Below are positions 55,023-64,000 of a stretch of DNA of 64,000 nucleotides, one piece after another. Source of the DNA: Metaphire vulgaris (lineage: Eukaryota; Annelida; Clitellata; Crassiclitellata; Megascolecidae); contig CM030856.1 in NCBI GenBank assembly GCA_018105865.1, positions 6,130,720-6,194,719 on the forward strand, written 5' to 3'. A program made the position numbers and the translations under genes. A model generated the notes under the pieces. It saw only the letters and a program-made list of their open reading frames with translations. It ran no database searches and had not been told where the DNA came from. Positions within the stretch are counted from its first letter, which is position 1. Each line of letters starts with the position of its first letter.

Positions 55023-55313
55023 AATTCGCCACTTGACAGTAACAATTTCCTAAGTCTCGTTTACCAGGTTTTAATAAATAAAGAGTAACACTACCTTATA
55101 GTTAAATATTTCGGCCTAAGTCGAGATTATTACCAGATGATATACAGTATTTACTATAAATGTCCATAGCATTTCGACTATTTTAAATAACTACTGTACC
55201 CTGTCTGTTACGTTAACCTACTGCGTGTCGAAGTGCCTCTCAGAAAGATCTCATGTCAAAGGCGCTTGCTATAGAATTCGCAAAAATTCTCGGGTTATAA
55301 GGTTGGCGAGCAA

Positions 55314-55577
55314 CAGGGGCGGAGCTAGGGTGTCCGGCGCCCGGGGACAAAATATACTGGCGGCGCCCCCTCAACTTGACGAAAATCCTAAGAAGCCAAA
55401 AATGGCGCCGCTTTGTCCATTTGTGGCCCCCCTTTATTCAACTTCGCAAATACCCTGACAAGCAAAAAGACACCACCCGTAGCGGAACTCCCTACCTTAA
55501 AGCAATTTTGACGCCCCCTCACCTCGGCGCCCGGGGACATCTGTACCCCTGCACCCCCTCCCCTATATCCGCCTCTG
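55314..55577. mobile_element. hAT-type MITE with perfect 8-bp TSD
   Basis: It begins CAGGGGCGGAGCTAGGGTGT and ends ATATCCGCCTCTG. It is flanked by GCGAGCAA exactly (55306-55313, 55578-55585). It is 264 bp and the inverted relative of 45152-45402. Confidence 0.88.
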
Positions 55578-55637
55578 GCGAGCAAAAACCTCTAATGATA
55601 AATCTTTTTCTAGAAAGTTCACAGTAAGTACGGTGCC

Positions 55638-55940
55638 GGCAGTGGCGTAGCGTGGGCTGACTGTGCGCCCTTGGGTATAAGAGGGATGGCGCCTCTGACG
55701 TGTAGCCAAAATGTATCGACAATCAAGAGAAACACGTCGGCGTATTTCATTCCCCACACATTTTCAACAACAGATTCCAAGAAATTACTTACAATATTCT
55801 TCTCTGCGAACGTCAGTCTATTATATGATTTCTTATTACTTTGGTGTTTCACTCGAGATTTTGTGCCCTCCCCACCACCACCCCCACCCCCGGAGAATTT
55901 TGCGCCTGGGGAAACCGCCACTGCCCCCTTTACGTTAAGT
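55638..55940. mobile_element. Probable hAT relative with one clear end
   Basis: CAGTGGCGTAGCGTGGGC begins at about 55640; a right end near ACGTTAAGTCACTGG (about 55946) is weak. It contains poly-C/poly-CA tracts like other family members. Confidence 0.4.
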
Positions 55941-56092
55941 CACTGGTTGCCTCATTGGAGTCATTGCGAGCATCGATCGTTCCGAAATAACCTGAAACGT
56001 TTCATTTATTCGACGCGCCTCGTTCAAGTGACATCCTGCTAAAGCGCCCTCGACTTAGACCTTCGTTGTACCTACCAAGGCGCTATAGAGGC

Positions 56093-56351
56093 CAGTGCCG
56101 GATTAAGCACCGTGGAGGCCCATGGGCAGTCAAACTTTTGGGGCCCCAGAGGCCAGGCCCCTAATGACTACTACAACGCCATTGAGTGTAAACATTATTG
56201 TATGACGTCAGCGTCGTCACGTGCCTTTCGCATAGTGCTATTCTTAAGAATAAGTTAAAAAAATTTCTTTCGTCACTGTCTTGTGGGGCCCCTAAAAGTC
56301 GTGGGGCCCATAGGCAGTTGCCTACTCTGTTTAATGGGTAATCCGGCACTG
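56093..56351. mobile_element. hAT-type MITE, 8-bp TSD with one mismatch
   Basis: CAGTGCCGGATTA and TAATCCGGCACTG are perfect 13-bp inverted repeats around 259 bp. The flanks are ATAGAGGC / ATAGAGGG. The GGGGCCC-rich interior resembles the GGGGCCC family of hAT MITEs. Confidence 0.85.
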
Positions 56352-56402
56352 ATAGAGGGTGTCTTGCTAGTACTGTGATAACAGTAACAAGGGTAACGGA
56401 TC

Positions 56403-56591
56403 CAGGGGCGTAGCGACGGGAGGGTATATCGGTATATATAACCCCCCAAAAAAATCAGTCTACCTTAAAGTTTGTATGTAATTTACATGTGGTTATATGT
56501 GGTTTCTATGGTTTATGTGGTTTATAGATAAGATTTATACCCACCCTAAATATTTATGCCCTCCCAAATCAAATTCCTGGCTACGCCCCTG
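56403..56591. mobile_element. hAT-type MITE with perfect 8-bp TSD
   Basis: CAGGGGCGTAGCGACGGG at the left and CTGGCTACGCCCCTG at the right, flanked by AACGGATC exactly (56395-56402, 56592-56599). It is 189 bp, with arms carrying TATACCCCCC. Confidence 0.9.
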
Positions 56592-56753
56592 AACGGATCA
56601 GTTTGCGTCCGACCTCTTATGCAGACAGCGTGTAGGTCTATAGCCTCACATATTATGCGAAAGGCAGTCTGATGATGTTAAGTACGAAAATTAACAAGTT
56701 TACACCAAGTGTCACCAACTACCTAGAGCAGTGCAACATGCCGTTTTCTGGTA

Positions 56754-56901
56754 CAGTAGAACTTCGTTACAACGGACATGGATCTGTTACAAGTTATAAC
56801 GTACCGGAGTGTGCGGTGCCGCGTGATGCGCCACCGTATTTGATGGTATTGGATCATATAGCGTACCTCGGATATAGCGTACTAAATTTGCAGACCCGCT
56901 T

Positions 56902-56936
<35 letters not shown>

Positions 56937-57074
56937 AAGAAGAAGAAGAAGAAGAAGAAGAAGAAGAAGACCTACGTTATAGCGATGCTGCACAGTACTT
57001 TCTCTCGAGGACAATAGAACAATACGGAAGAACTTCATTACAACGTACTTAGCGGTTCTGTAATGTTTAGTACG

Positions 57075-57133
<59 letters not shown>

Positions 57134-57368
57134 AGGTACGTTATATCCAATACCATCCAATAAGTTTTTAATGTGTTTCTTTAAGATTTTCAAAGGTTTT
57201 TAAAGATTTAGACTCCCCTATCGCATTATACCCCACAAATCAAATTCCAGGCTACGCCCCTGAATCCAGCTCAATTCAACCTAACCCAATTCGTGGGTTA
57301 ACCCAACCCATGGCCATCTTTGCATTGCGGTGCGTTATACCCGAGTCTGTTATAACGAAGTTCTACTG
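56754..57368. mobile_element. pogo/Tigger-like element (TA target), disrupted
   Basis: CAGTAGAACTTCGTTACAAC at 56754 and GTTATAACGAAGTTCTACTG ending at 57368 are inverted repeats, each bordered by TA. The 615-bp interior holds a (GAA)n run (56908-56970), an (AT)n run (57077-57130) and a truncated GGCGTAGC hAT end (about 57240-57263), so it is a nested composite. Confidence 0.7.
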
Positions 57369-57420
57369 TATATATCTGCGGCGAGATTTAGCATCTGCTG
57401 GCGCTACGTAATAACGATCG

Positions 57421-58237
57421 TTAGACGGTGGTCGTGTGATCGAGGGCCGTGTGTCGCGTCGTTGTGACACCGTTGACCTTGTCGGCGTCGGTGCAACTGC
57501 TGCGCCGTCGCGGGTGGGTGACACCGGCGCCCGTCTCGTCCCCCCTCCACGCCGCCGCCGCCGCCGCCCACCGGCAGCGGAGCGTCTTGAGGAAGTTCTT
57601 CTGGAAGCTGTCGTTCATGAAGCAGTAGACGATGGGATTGACGCAGCTGTTGCTGTAGCCGAGCAGCTGGCAGAAGGCCATCGCCGCGCGGAACGAGTTC
57701 GTCGTCGTCGCCAGGCGGCGCTGCGCCGCGTCGGTCAGCAGGTAGACCTGGAGCGTGAAGAAGGGAAACCAGCTGACGGCGAACACGACGACGACGACGA
57801 CCAGCATCCGGACGACGCGGCGCTTCTCGCGCAGGCGACGGGTCCACTCGCGCCGCGACGGGTCGGCGGCGGCGACCGCGGCGCCGTCGCCGATCGGACG
57901 CCGGCGCCAGAGCTTCGCGGCGATCGTCCCGTAGGTGGAGAACATCGTGGCGACGGGGAAGACGTACAGGACGACGTAGAAGAGGCACGTGTACGCCGCC
58001 GCCGCCCGCCTGCTTTCGAAGTACTCGACGCAGACGGAGGCGGTGCGCAGGGACGACGCACCGGTGACGTCGTCCGTCTCGAAGACGAGCTTCGGTTCGA
58101 TGCGCTGGATGAACAGCTGCGGCAGGACGAGCAGCAGGGCCACCGCCCAGATGGCGGACGCCAGGACAACGGCTCGAGTGATCGTGTGTACGTGTCTGGC
58201 GCGCAGCGGATGACATATGGCGTAATATCTGCAACAG

Positions 58238-58268
<31 letters not shown>

Positions 58269-58481
58269 ATCATCGTCATCATCATCAGCATCATCAGCAT
58301 TATCATCATCATCATCGTTATCATCTGAATCATAATCATCATCATCATCATCATCATCATAATCATCATTATCATAATCATCGTTATCATCTGAATCATA
58401 ATCATCATCATCATCATCATCATCATCATAATCATCATTATCATAATCATCGTTATCATCTGAATCATAATCATCATCGTT

Positions 58482-58517
<36 letters not shown>

Positions 58518-60016
58518 GCCGTCGCCGTCGTCACCACCACCACCTCCACCACCACCATCATCATCATGAGCAGCAGCAGCACACAGGTTTAGGTGGTTTA
58601 GTGGGATCTCTCCTGTGTCAAAAGCCACTGTCAATTAAGCAGCTATGCATTCCAACTTCCGTTTATACCTGTGAAGTTACCAGTTCTATAGGTATCAAAT
58701 TTACTGAAAACAGTGTTTTATACAGGCCTTAAGAAGCGACATTTCCCCAACTACAAAAATCCGTCCAAATGTCCAGCACTGAAAGAAATTTTTGCAATGA
58801 ACCGTGTCTCTTCCCCTCCAGCCAAGTCAACCCCCCCCCCCAAGACCTGCTGGAGTCTAGATACAGCACTGACTGAAAAGCAGACAACAATTTAGGTGCA
58901 TACGGTTATCCATACAAGAAATTACCCATAATTAGTCACTGCATTGGTAAAGCAAAAAGAAGAGAGGAAGCATTGCAAAGCCGAGAGCAGCGTGGGACTA
59001 AAAATCTGCCGGACCCTGTGACGAGAGGTCTTCGGTGCTGTGCTGTGCACCGGAGACCGAAAGAAATAATCAATTTCTTTTCTTCATCATCATATATTTG
59101 ACATTTAGCGATATTATGATGATGATAATGAAGATGATGATAATGATGATGATGATGATGATGATGACGACGATGATGATTTAACAGGATACAATTACTA
59201 TCATAATATATATATATATCATAAGATACAGAGAGAATAATTACAAGGAGTTAATAACTTTATTAACTTGTTACTAATACTTAACTAATAAAACATATAA
59301 GTTAATAACTTGTTACTAATACTTAACTAATAAAACATATAAGTTAATAACTTGTTACTAATACTTAACTAATAAAACATATAAGTTAATAACTTGTTAC
59401 TAATACTTAACTAATAAAACATATAAGTTAATAACTTGTTACTAATACTTAACTAATAAAACATATTATATGAGTTGACATCAATATACAATGTAAGATT
59501 GACTCTTTGAAATAGAACACAAAATGTTTACTGGTTGTATGAAAAAATATGTTCGCGTTGAAAGTCCGTTAGTTTGGTAACTAGTAAGACCCGCCATATA
59601 TTATTCAATTATTATCTCCCTTTCATCATAAGCGTTCTTTCGAATCCGCACTTCCTTTGTCCGTTCGATAGAATTCAGTGCAAATCAACATGATTATTTT
59701 GTACCTCCCCTCGCCCACATCGCTTTCACTTTTTCCGTCCATTAGCGCCGTCCATGCAGTCCTGCAGTGCATTTACAGGTATTGTCACGGCCGGTCTTCA
59801 ACGCGCGGTCCGTCCAACCAGTTCGCCGTCTCCAACTGCGACGCAGAGCGTGTGCGAGTGAATGCCATGCAGCGCATGCGCAGAAGTAGGAGCTTAATCT
59901 CTGTGTTTTTGCACAGCACGCCATGTATGCAGAACATATTGACTGGTGCCTTATTCATTGCAAACAATGGTTGCGTACTAAACATTGGCAAAACAACTTA
60001 CCCAAAACTCAGTGGT

Positions 60017-60072
<56 letters not shown>

Positions 60073-62977
60073 ATAATTTTTGTCTCCGGACAATAATTTT
60101 TGTTTCTCATAAGACCTTCGGGAATCAATTACCTAGGGCATAATATATATACAGGGCATAATATATATACGTATATATATATATATTATATATATATATA
60201 TAGATAGAATATATATATTATATATATATATCTATTATATATATAATAGAAGGAAATATATAGGGACGTAGCCAAAGAGGGGCTTGGGGTTAAACCCGGG
60301 CTGCCGACGAAAATTTTTTAACGTGTTTCCATACATTTTTTATTTTTGGACGCAGTTTTGGGGTCAAACCCTTGGCTGCCAACCCAAAATGATTTGTAAG
60401 CGCTATAGAATGTAAAGATGTAAACGACCTTTTTTCGTCAAAAGGGAAAAAGTGAGGAAAGATGAGTATGACCTTTTATTTGCAAGATTTTTCGAAGTTG
60501 GTTATTATTTCTTCCGAAATCCTGGCTACGCCACTGCTTTATCACGGTCCTTAACCAGTGGCGGCTCTGGATTTGGCAAGTGGGGCCGACCCAAAATGAT
60601 TTGTTGTTTAATGTAGGCTATGTAGCATTAAGTAGAATGTAAAGATGGGCCAGACACTGACGACGGCCCCTGCCCTTTTGCCTCACAACACGCGCGCACA
60701 TTACAAGCACGTGGATCTGATGGGCAAAGGAAAAAAATTAGTTAACTTTTAGTTAAACGAGTTGCAAAAAGAAACTGAGTAGTTGGGTAAAAGTTTAGTT
60801 AGGCATTAGTTAAACTGATTTTTTAGTTAACCTTTTTTAGTTAAACTTGAGTTATTTATGTCAGATGAAAACTTTGATCAGTCTGTGTTTTTGGTTATTC
60901 TCAAAATGAAACATTGTAACGTTGAAACAACCTCATTTAATATGCCGATCAGTGAAAATATTGTGACAGCTGCTGTTTAAAATTATAATCGTAAATCGTG
61001 TTCTTGAGCTTATCACGCTCAGTAGCTCATGTCAAAGTTAAAAAGTTAAAGGTAAAAGTTAAACTGCTTTTAATTAGTTATCAGTTAAAGTTAAACTGCT
61101 ACAGTGAAAAGTTAGTTACGCGCGTTAAACTGCTTGATTGCAAAAAGTTTAGTTAAAGTTTAACTAAAAAAAATTAGTTAGTGCCCATCACTGGTGGAAT
61201 GTCGTTCAAAGTCCAAGAAATCCAGAACGGAAAAACCCCAACTTTCTGTCTGGAATGTCATCATCGACGCTAGATTAAACAGGACTGAGAAGGTCATAAG
61301 GACACACAAGTTGCTCTGTCTGTCTGTTTGTGCGGAGGAAATGGCTAATATGGAATAGTTTGCCTCTGTACCCGTTAGAGATCAGGACCCGAAATTAATG
61401 CGCAGGGATTTCGACCGAGCCCTGCATGGTCAAACGGCAAATTCCACAGAACCGCAGTTTTTGATAACGGCGTGTTATGAGCGGCTGCAAGCAACGCGGC
61501 GGAAACTTGCGGCCTCTGGCGTCCAACTGTTCCAATTAATTATATCGCAATATCTACCAACCGGGTTCAAAGGGTGCCTAATGACATGAATTTTAAAGCA
61601 ACTGGCTGATGACAATATTTCATTCCATTTAGGCCTCTAGGCACGAACCCCCGCCTTTTGAGAGGCTACCATAGGGAAGGGGTAAGTACAGTGGCGGTTC
61701 CAGGATTTCTTGGTGGGAGGATGAAATGAATTCATAGAAAGTTGGCGGGGTGGGGGTGGGTGAAAAGAGATGGGAAAATCGATAAATTTTTCCGAAAAAG
61801 AAAAAGGCTGGCAAGCGAAAAATGCATTTTTCTAGACTTTTACCGACAAAAATAGGTTGACAAACAAAAAAAGGCCACCCGTAGTTTTCCCCGTCATTTT
61901 ACTTGACCTCTACCCAAAAATAGTTTGACGAGCAAAAAATGTCCGGTGGGGAGATGCATCCCCACTCATCCCCCACGTGGAACCGCCACTGGGAAAGTAT
62001 ATGGGTTGGGCCCCACTTTTCAGCCAAGGATTAGCCAATGCGGCTGATGAACCCCACACTCCTAGTAGCTTAAGCTATCTCCTAATAGAGTAGCCGTGCG
62101 TTGCTATATAGCAATTACTGTAAATACTAATAGCAGAGATGGCAATCGGTCACTTTAAAGAGTGACCCGTGATCCACTCAACCCTTGACCCCATGACCCA
62201 TGTGACCCATAACCCACGGGTCCTGTAAAATTGGTTATACATTATGATTTTTAACCCCTTAACTGTGTATTTAACTGTAACTCAATGTAAAATGGACGGA
62301 TATATCCGGGATCCCCAGTTAATTAAGGGGTTAAGCTGGTAACCATATCAACAGATACGGACGCGTCTTCAAACAAGCTCAGCACAAACAACACACACAC
62401 ACACAGACACACACACACACACAGACACACTAGCTCACCTATCTATGGCCAGCGTGGTAAGCGTAAGGATGCTGGTGACGATGACGACGCCCTGCAGATA
62501 GGGGCTGAATTTACACAGCGCCTCGCCCATCGTCCACTCGTTCTGCAGGTAGAACGCCAGCTGGACGGGCATGTTGACCAGCGCTATGAGCGCGTCGGAC
62601 ACGGCCAGCGACAGGAGGAAGATGTTGGTGACCGTGCGCATCTCCCTGTTCACGCCGATCACTAGTATGGTCGCGGCGTTACCGGCCACGGCCAGGAGCA
62701 TGATTACGACGTAGAAGACGGTGAAGACGGACCGAAGATTCGTCGGTATCTCCTCCGGCAGGAAGTCCTGCATCAGTTCCAGGTACCGGTACAGCTCGTC
62801 TCCGCGAGATCCGCTGTTGTTGCTGCTGCTGCTGCTGCTGCGGTCGCTCGGCGGTTGCGATGGCGACGAAAAGCGGCCGGCGTCTTCGGCGTAGTCGCCC
62901 GGGTCCGACTCGGTGTCGCGGTCGGATGACCACTGTTGGAACGAGCGGAGAAGGGATTCGAGGTGTCCGGCGTCCAT
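57421..62977 (-). CDS. Rhodopsin-like neuropeptide GPCR, QRFP/NPFF-receptor type, 2 coding exons
   Basis: Exons 62977-62439 and 58228-57421 (phase 2) give 448 residues. The intron falls within the DR|Y codon group (AIDRYYAICHPL). Residues 1-80 are a Ser/Asp-rich, probably glycosylated extracellular N-terminus (NNS near 52). TM1 is at about 82-104, then RTVTNIFLLSLAVSDALIA (TM2), LCKF (disulphide Cys) and TM3. ECL2 has SVCVEYF. TM5 is followed by KLWRRRPIGDG, a signature seen in QRFP receptors. TM6 is FAVSWFPF (Ser in place of the usual Cys of CWxP). TM7 is SNSCVNPIVYCFMN. The C-terminal tail is short and polar, with LRCRW suggesting a palmitoylation Cys. Such receptors couple RFamide-like peptides to G proteins at the plasma membrane. 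Family placement within the QRFP/NPFF/orexin clade is by eye. Coding sequence is extremely GC-rich compared with its surroundings. The start is the first in-frame ATG before a typical N-tail. Confidence 0.88.
58240..58525. repeat. (ATC)n array with higher-order repeat, GPCR intron
   Basis: ATC/ATT units are arranged in a superrepeat of about 65 bp (ATCATCGTTATCATCTGAAT recurs at about 58312, 58379 and 58450). It begins only about 12 bp from the exon 2 acceptor at 58228 and explains the long poly-Asp/Met/Ser ORFs there. Confidence 0.93.
59105..59180. repeat. (GAT)n/(ATA) imperfect array
   Basis: GATGAT units with GAA and GAC interruptions, in the GPCR intron. Confidence 0.9.
59252..59466. repeat. 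42-bp minisatellite, about 5 copies, GPCR intron
   Basis: The unit GTTAATAACTTGTTACTAAT ACTTAACTAATAAAACATAT AA repeats head to tail with near-perfect identity. There are no unique spacers, so it is not a CRISPR-like array. Confidence 0.95.
59690..59920. promoter_or_regulatory. CpG-rich patch with a palindromic NRF1-type site
   Basis: In the AT-rich GPCR intron a CG-rich stretch contains GCGCATGCGC (59872-59881), the core of the NRF1 binding palindrome, plus a nearby CGCGCGG. It might be an internal promoter or enhancer. No recognisable exon is attached to it. Confidence 0.3.
60018..60066. repeat. (TA)n microsatellite
   Basis: Pure TA run; more TA-rich sequence at 60140-60250. Confidence 0.95.
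60262..60536. mobile_element. Degenerate hAT of the GGCGTAGCC family
   Basis: The right end CCTGGCTACGCCACTG is canonical; the left end GGGACGTAGCCAAAG is eroded. It contains GACCTTTTTTCGTCAAAAGG. Confidence 0.6.
60716..61194. mobile_element. DNA transposon with long AT-rich inverted ends (GTTAACT family)
   Basis: The left end TGATGGGCAAAGGAAAAAAA with TTAGTTAACTTTTAGTTAAA mirrors the right end TTTAACTAAAAAAAATTAGT with TAGTGCCCATCACTG. The interior is repeated AGTTAAA units. It is about 480 bp with an unclear TSD. It sits behind a lone hAT end CAGTGGCGGCTCTGG at about 60555. Confidence 0.65.
61689..61991. mobile_element. hAT-type MITE, 8-bp TSD with one mismatch
   Basis: CAGTGGCGGTTCCAGG and GGAACCGCCACTG are inverted repeats over 303 bp. 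The flanks are GGTAAGTA / GGAAAGTA. Confidence 0.83.
62251..62334. mobile_element. TTAA-flanked palindromic micro-element, copy 5
   Basis: It starts TTAACCCCTTAACTGTG, carries GTAACTCAATGTAAAATGGA and GGATATATCCGGGATCCCC, and ends with TTAATTAAGGGGTTAA. Its length of 84 bp includes a small TTAA duplication near the right end. Confidence 0.8.
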
Positions 62978-63263
62978 GTATACTTCTTACGGGATGTCGT
63001 CGGAGCAGCAGTGAATGCGTTCAACGTTCTGTGCTGTGGTATTTCTGCTGAAGCGTCGTTTCGATCTTTTATCTGCGCTTAGAGTAGATGCAGTTCGATA
63101 TTGCACGATGGCTAAATCTAGCAAATACTTTTAATCGATGAGATCGGTCGTTTGTAACATTTGTTTGTATAATTTTCACAGAATTTTCGAATTAGTGAAA
63201 GTTCTTTTTCGTACCCGAAACTGAACGTCCATTAAATGGATCAACTGGCACCTTATTGTGAAT
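62978..63263 (-). promoter_or_regulatory. Putative 5' UTR / promoter of the GPCR gene
   Basis: About 290 bp lie between the start codon and the first upstream transposon (63264). No TATA box or strong motif is recognised; assignment is by position only. Confidence 0.3.
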
Positions 63264-63429
63264 CAGGGCGTAGCGACGGGGAGGGTATATCCGTATATAT
63301 ACCCTCCCCCCAAAAAAATCAGGCTACCTTAAAGTTTTAATGTGTTTTTAAAGATGTTCGATGTTTTTTAAAGATTGATACCCCCAATTCACATTATACC
63401 CCCAAATCAAATTCCTGGTTACGCCCCTG
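63264..63429. mobile_element. hAT-type MITE (GGCGTAGC/TATACCCCC family)
   Basis: CAGGGCGTAGCGACGGG at the left and GGTTACGCCCCTG at the right, 166 bp. The flanks TTGTGAAT / TTATAAAT match at 6 of 8. The interior matches 56403-56591 and 25952-26118. Confidence 0.75.
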
Positions 63430-63557
63430 TTATAAATATAACTCTTTAAAATTTAAAACTAGTTGCATCATAGTCCATCATAGTCGTAGACATTGAAAAC
63501 AAAGCTAAAAGCTCGCTGAAGACGACAGTGAACTCGACACAGCAACATAACGATCTA

Positions 63558-64000
63558 CAGTGGCGTAGCGAGGATTTCAAAATAGGAGCACATCGACATC
63601 CCCATGCACCCCATACCTCCCCGTCGTTACACCAATGATGGTATATATATTCTATTCCAGTGGCGTAGCCTTGATTTTCCGGTAGGGGGGTTGGTTTCTA
63701 TCGTGACCAAACTTTGAACAAAATATTGTTGACAAGCAAAAATACACCTCCTCTAATTTTTTTTTAGAAGAAAAAAACGTCACTGCCATAATTCTTTCGT
63801 GTATATATTAGTTTTCGTTTTTAGAGGCTGACAAGCAAAAAAGGTCGTCACCTTTCTGACACCTTTACATTCTCTCTATTTTTATAGCACTTTGAAATTT
63901 TTCGGTCGGCAGCCAGCCTAGGGGAGTTTTAACTTTTAACCCCCAAAATCGCGTCCCAAATGGAAAATGTATGGAAAGTATGTCTAAAAAATTTCGTCGG
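63558..64000. mobile_element. Two further hAT ends, the second cut by the window edge
   Basis: CAGTGGCGTAGCGAGGATTT begins at 63558 (a short copy ending near 63637), and CAGTGGCGTAGCCTTGATTT begins at 63658 and runs to the window end without its right terminus. The latter's interior (TTGACAAGCAAAAA) matches the family at 61689 and 53770. Confidence 0.6.

Noticed and set aside
55671..56042. 123-codon plus-strand ORF with poly-Pro
   Set aside because: It runs through hAT-like repeat sequence with a CCACCACCCCCAC tract; no domain.
57436..58335. Long plus-strand ORF of 299 codons
   Set aside because: It is the antisense shadow of the GC-rich GPCR exon 2 plus the (ATC)n array; its protein is Arg/Asp/Gly-rich without any domain.
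57404..58634. Minus-strand ORFs rich in Met, Asp or Ser (up to 392 codons) overlapping the GPCR
   Set aside because: They are alternative frames through the GPCR exon joined to the ATC/GAT repeat; only the frame with DRY, WFPF and NPIVY is real.
59252..59466. CRISPR-like repeat array
   Set aside because: The units are contiguous tandem repeats without unique spacers, in a eukaryotic intron.

Overview
This is an AT-rich, intron-rich animal (metazoan) nuclear window, not a prokaryotic one. Every recognisable protein gene is split into short exons with GT-AG introns. Introns and intergenic DNA are full of microsatellites, short DNA transposons, SINE pieces and LINE remnants. The gene set (THAP-CtBP fusion, BUB3, TRPM channel, QRFP/NPFF-type peptide GPCR, PLP/M6 tetraspan) and the repeat style (hAT and pogo MITEs, 5S- and tRNA-derived SINEs) suggest a marine invertebrate, possibly a deuterostome. 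I cannot name the species from sequence alone.

Layout, all genes on the minus strand: 329-488, one internal exon of a PLP/DM20/M6-family membrane protein that continues beyond the left edge. 6820-15526, a complete ten-exon CtBP-like corepressor with an N-terminal THAP zinc finger, followed by a probable 4.4-kb 3' UTR (to about 2390) and preceded by a CpG-rich promoter region (about 16040-16480). 17882-21041, a complete six-exon BUB3 spindle-checkpoint WD40 protein. 21.8-27.6 kb, intergenic repeat-rich DNA with LINE fragments and a 5S-derived SINE. 27658-49382, a TRPM-family cation channel in 25 coding exons whose splice phases all fit. 49.4-57.4 kb, a repeat-dominated intergenic region. 57421-62977, a two-exon rhodopsin-like peptide GPCR split at the DRY motif.

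The genes do not form a pathway; they are neighbours in a tandem same-strand arrangement. The most interesting biology is the THAP-CtBP. It keeps the NAD-binding glycine motif and the PxDLS-cleft residues, but the catalytic Arg and His of the dehydrogenase and the active-site Trp are replaced (Asn, Asn, Val). That makes it a candidate pseudo-dehydrogenase with its own DNA-binding domain. Four single-base reading-frame breaks (one in CtBP, three in TRPM) lie inside otherwise well-conserved exons. They look more like residual assembly indels than decay, but this is unproven.

The mobile-element content is unusually legible. I find more than 20 short hAT-type elements, many with exact or near-exact 8-bp target-site duplications. 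There is a five-copy family of about 80-bp TTAA-flanked palindromic micro-elements, a second 44-bp TTAA family, a 78-bp mariner-type MITE beside a TRPM exon, pogo-like MITEs, and satellite and minisatellite arrays.
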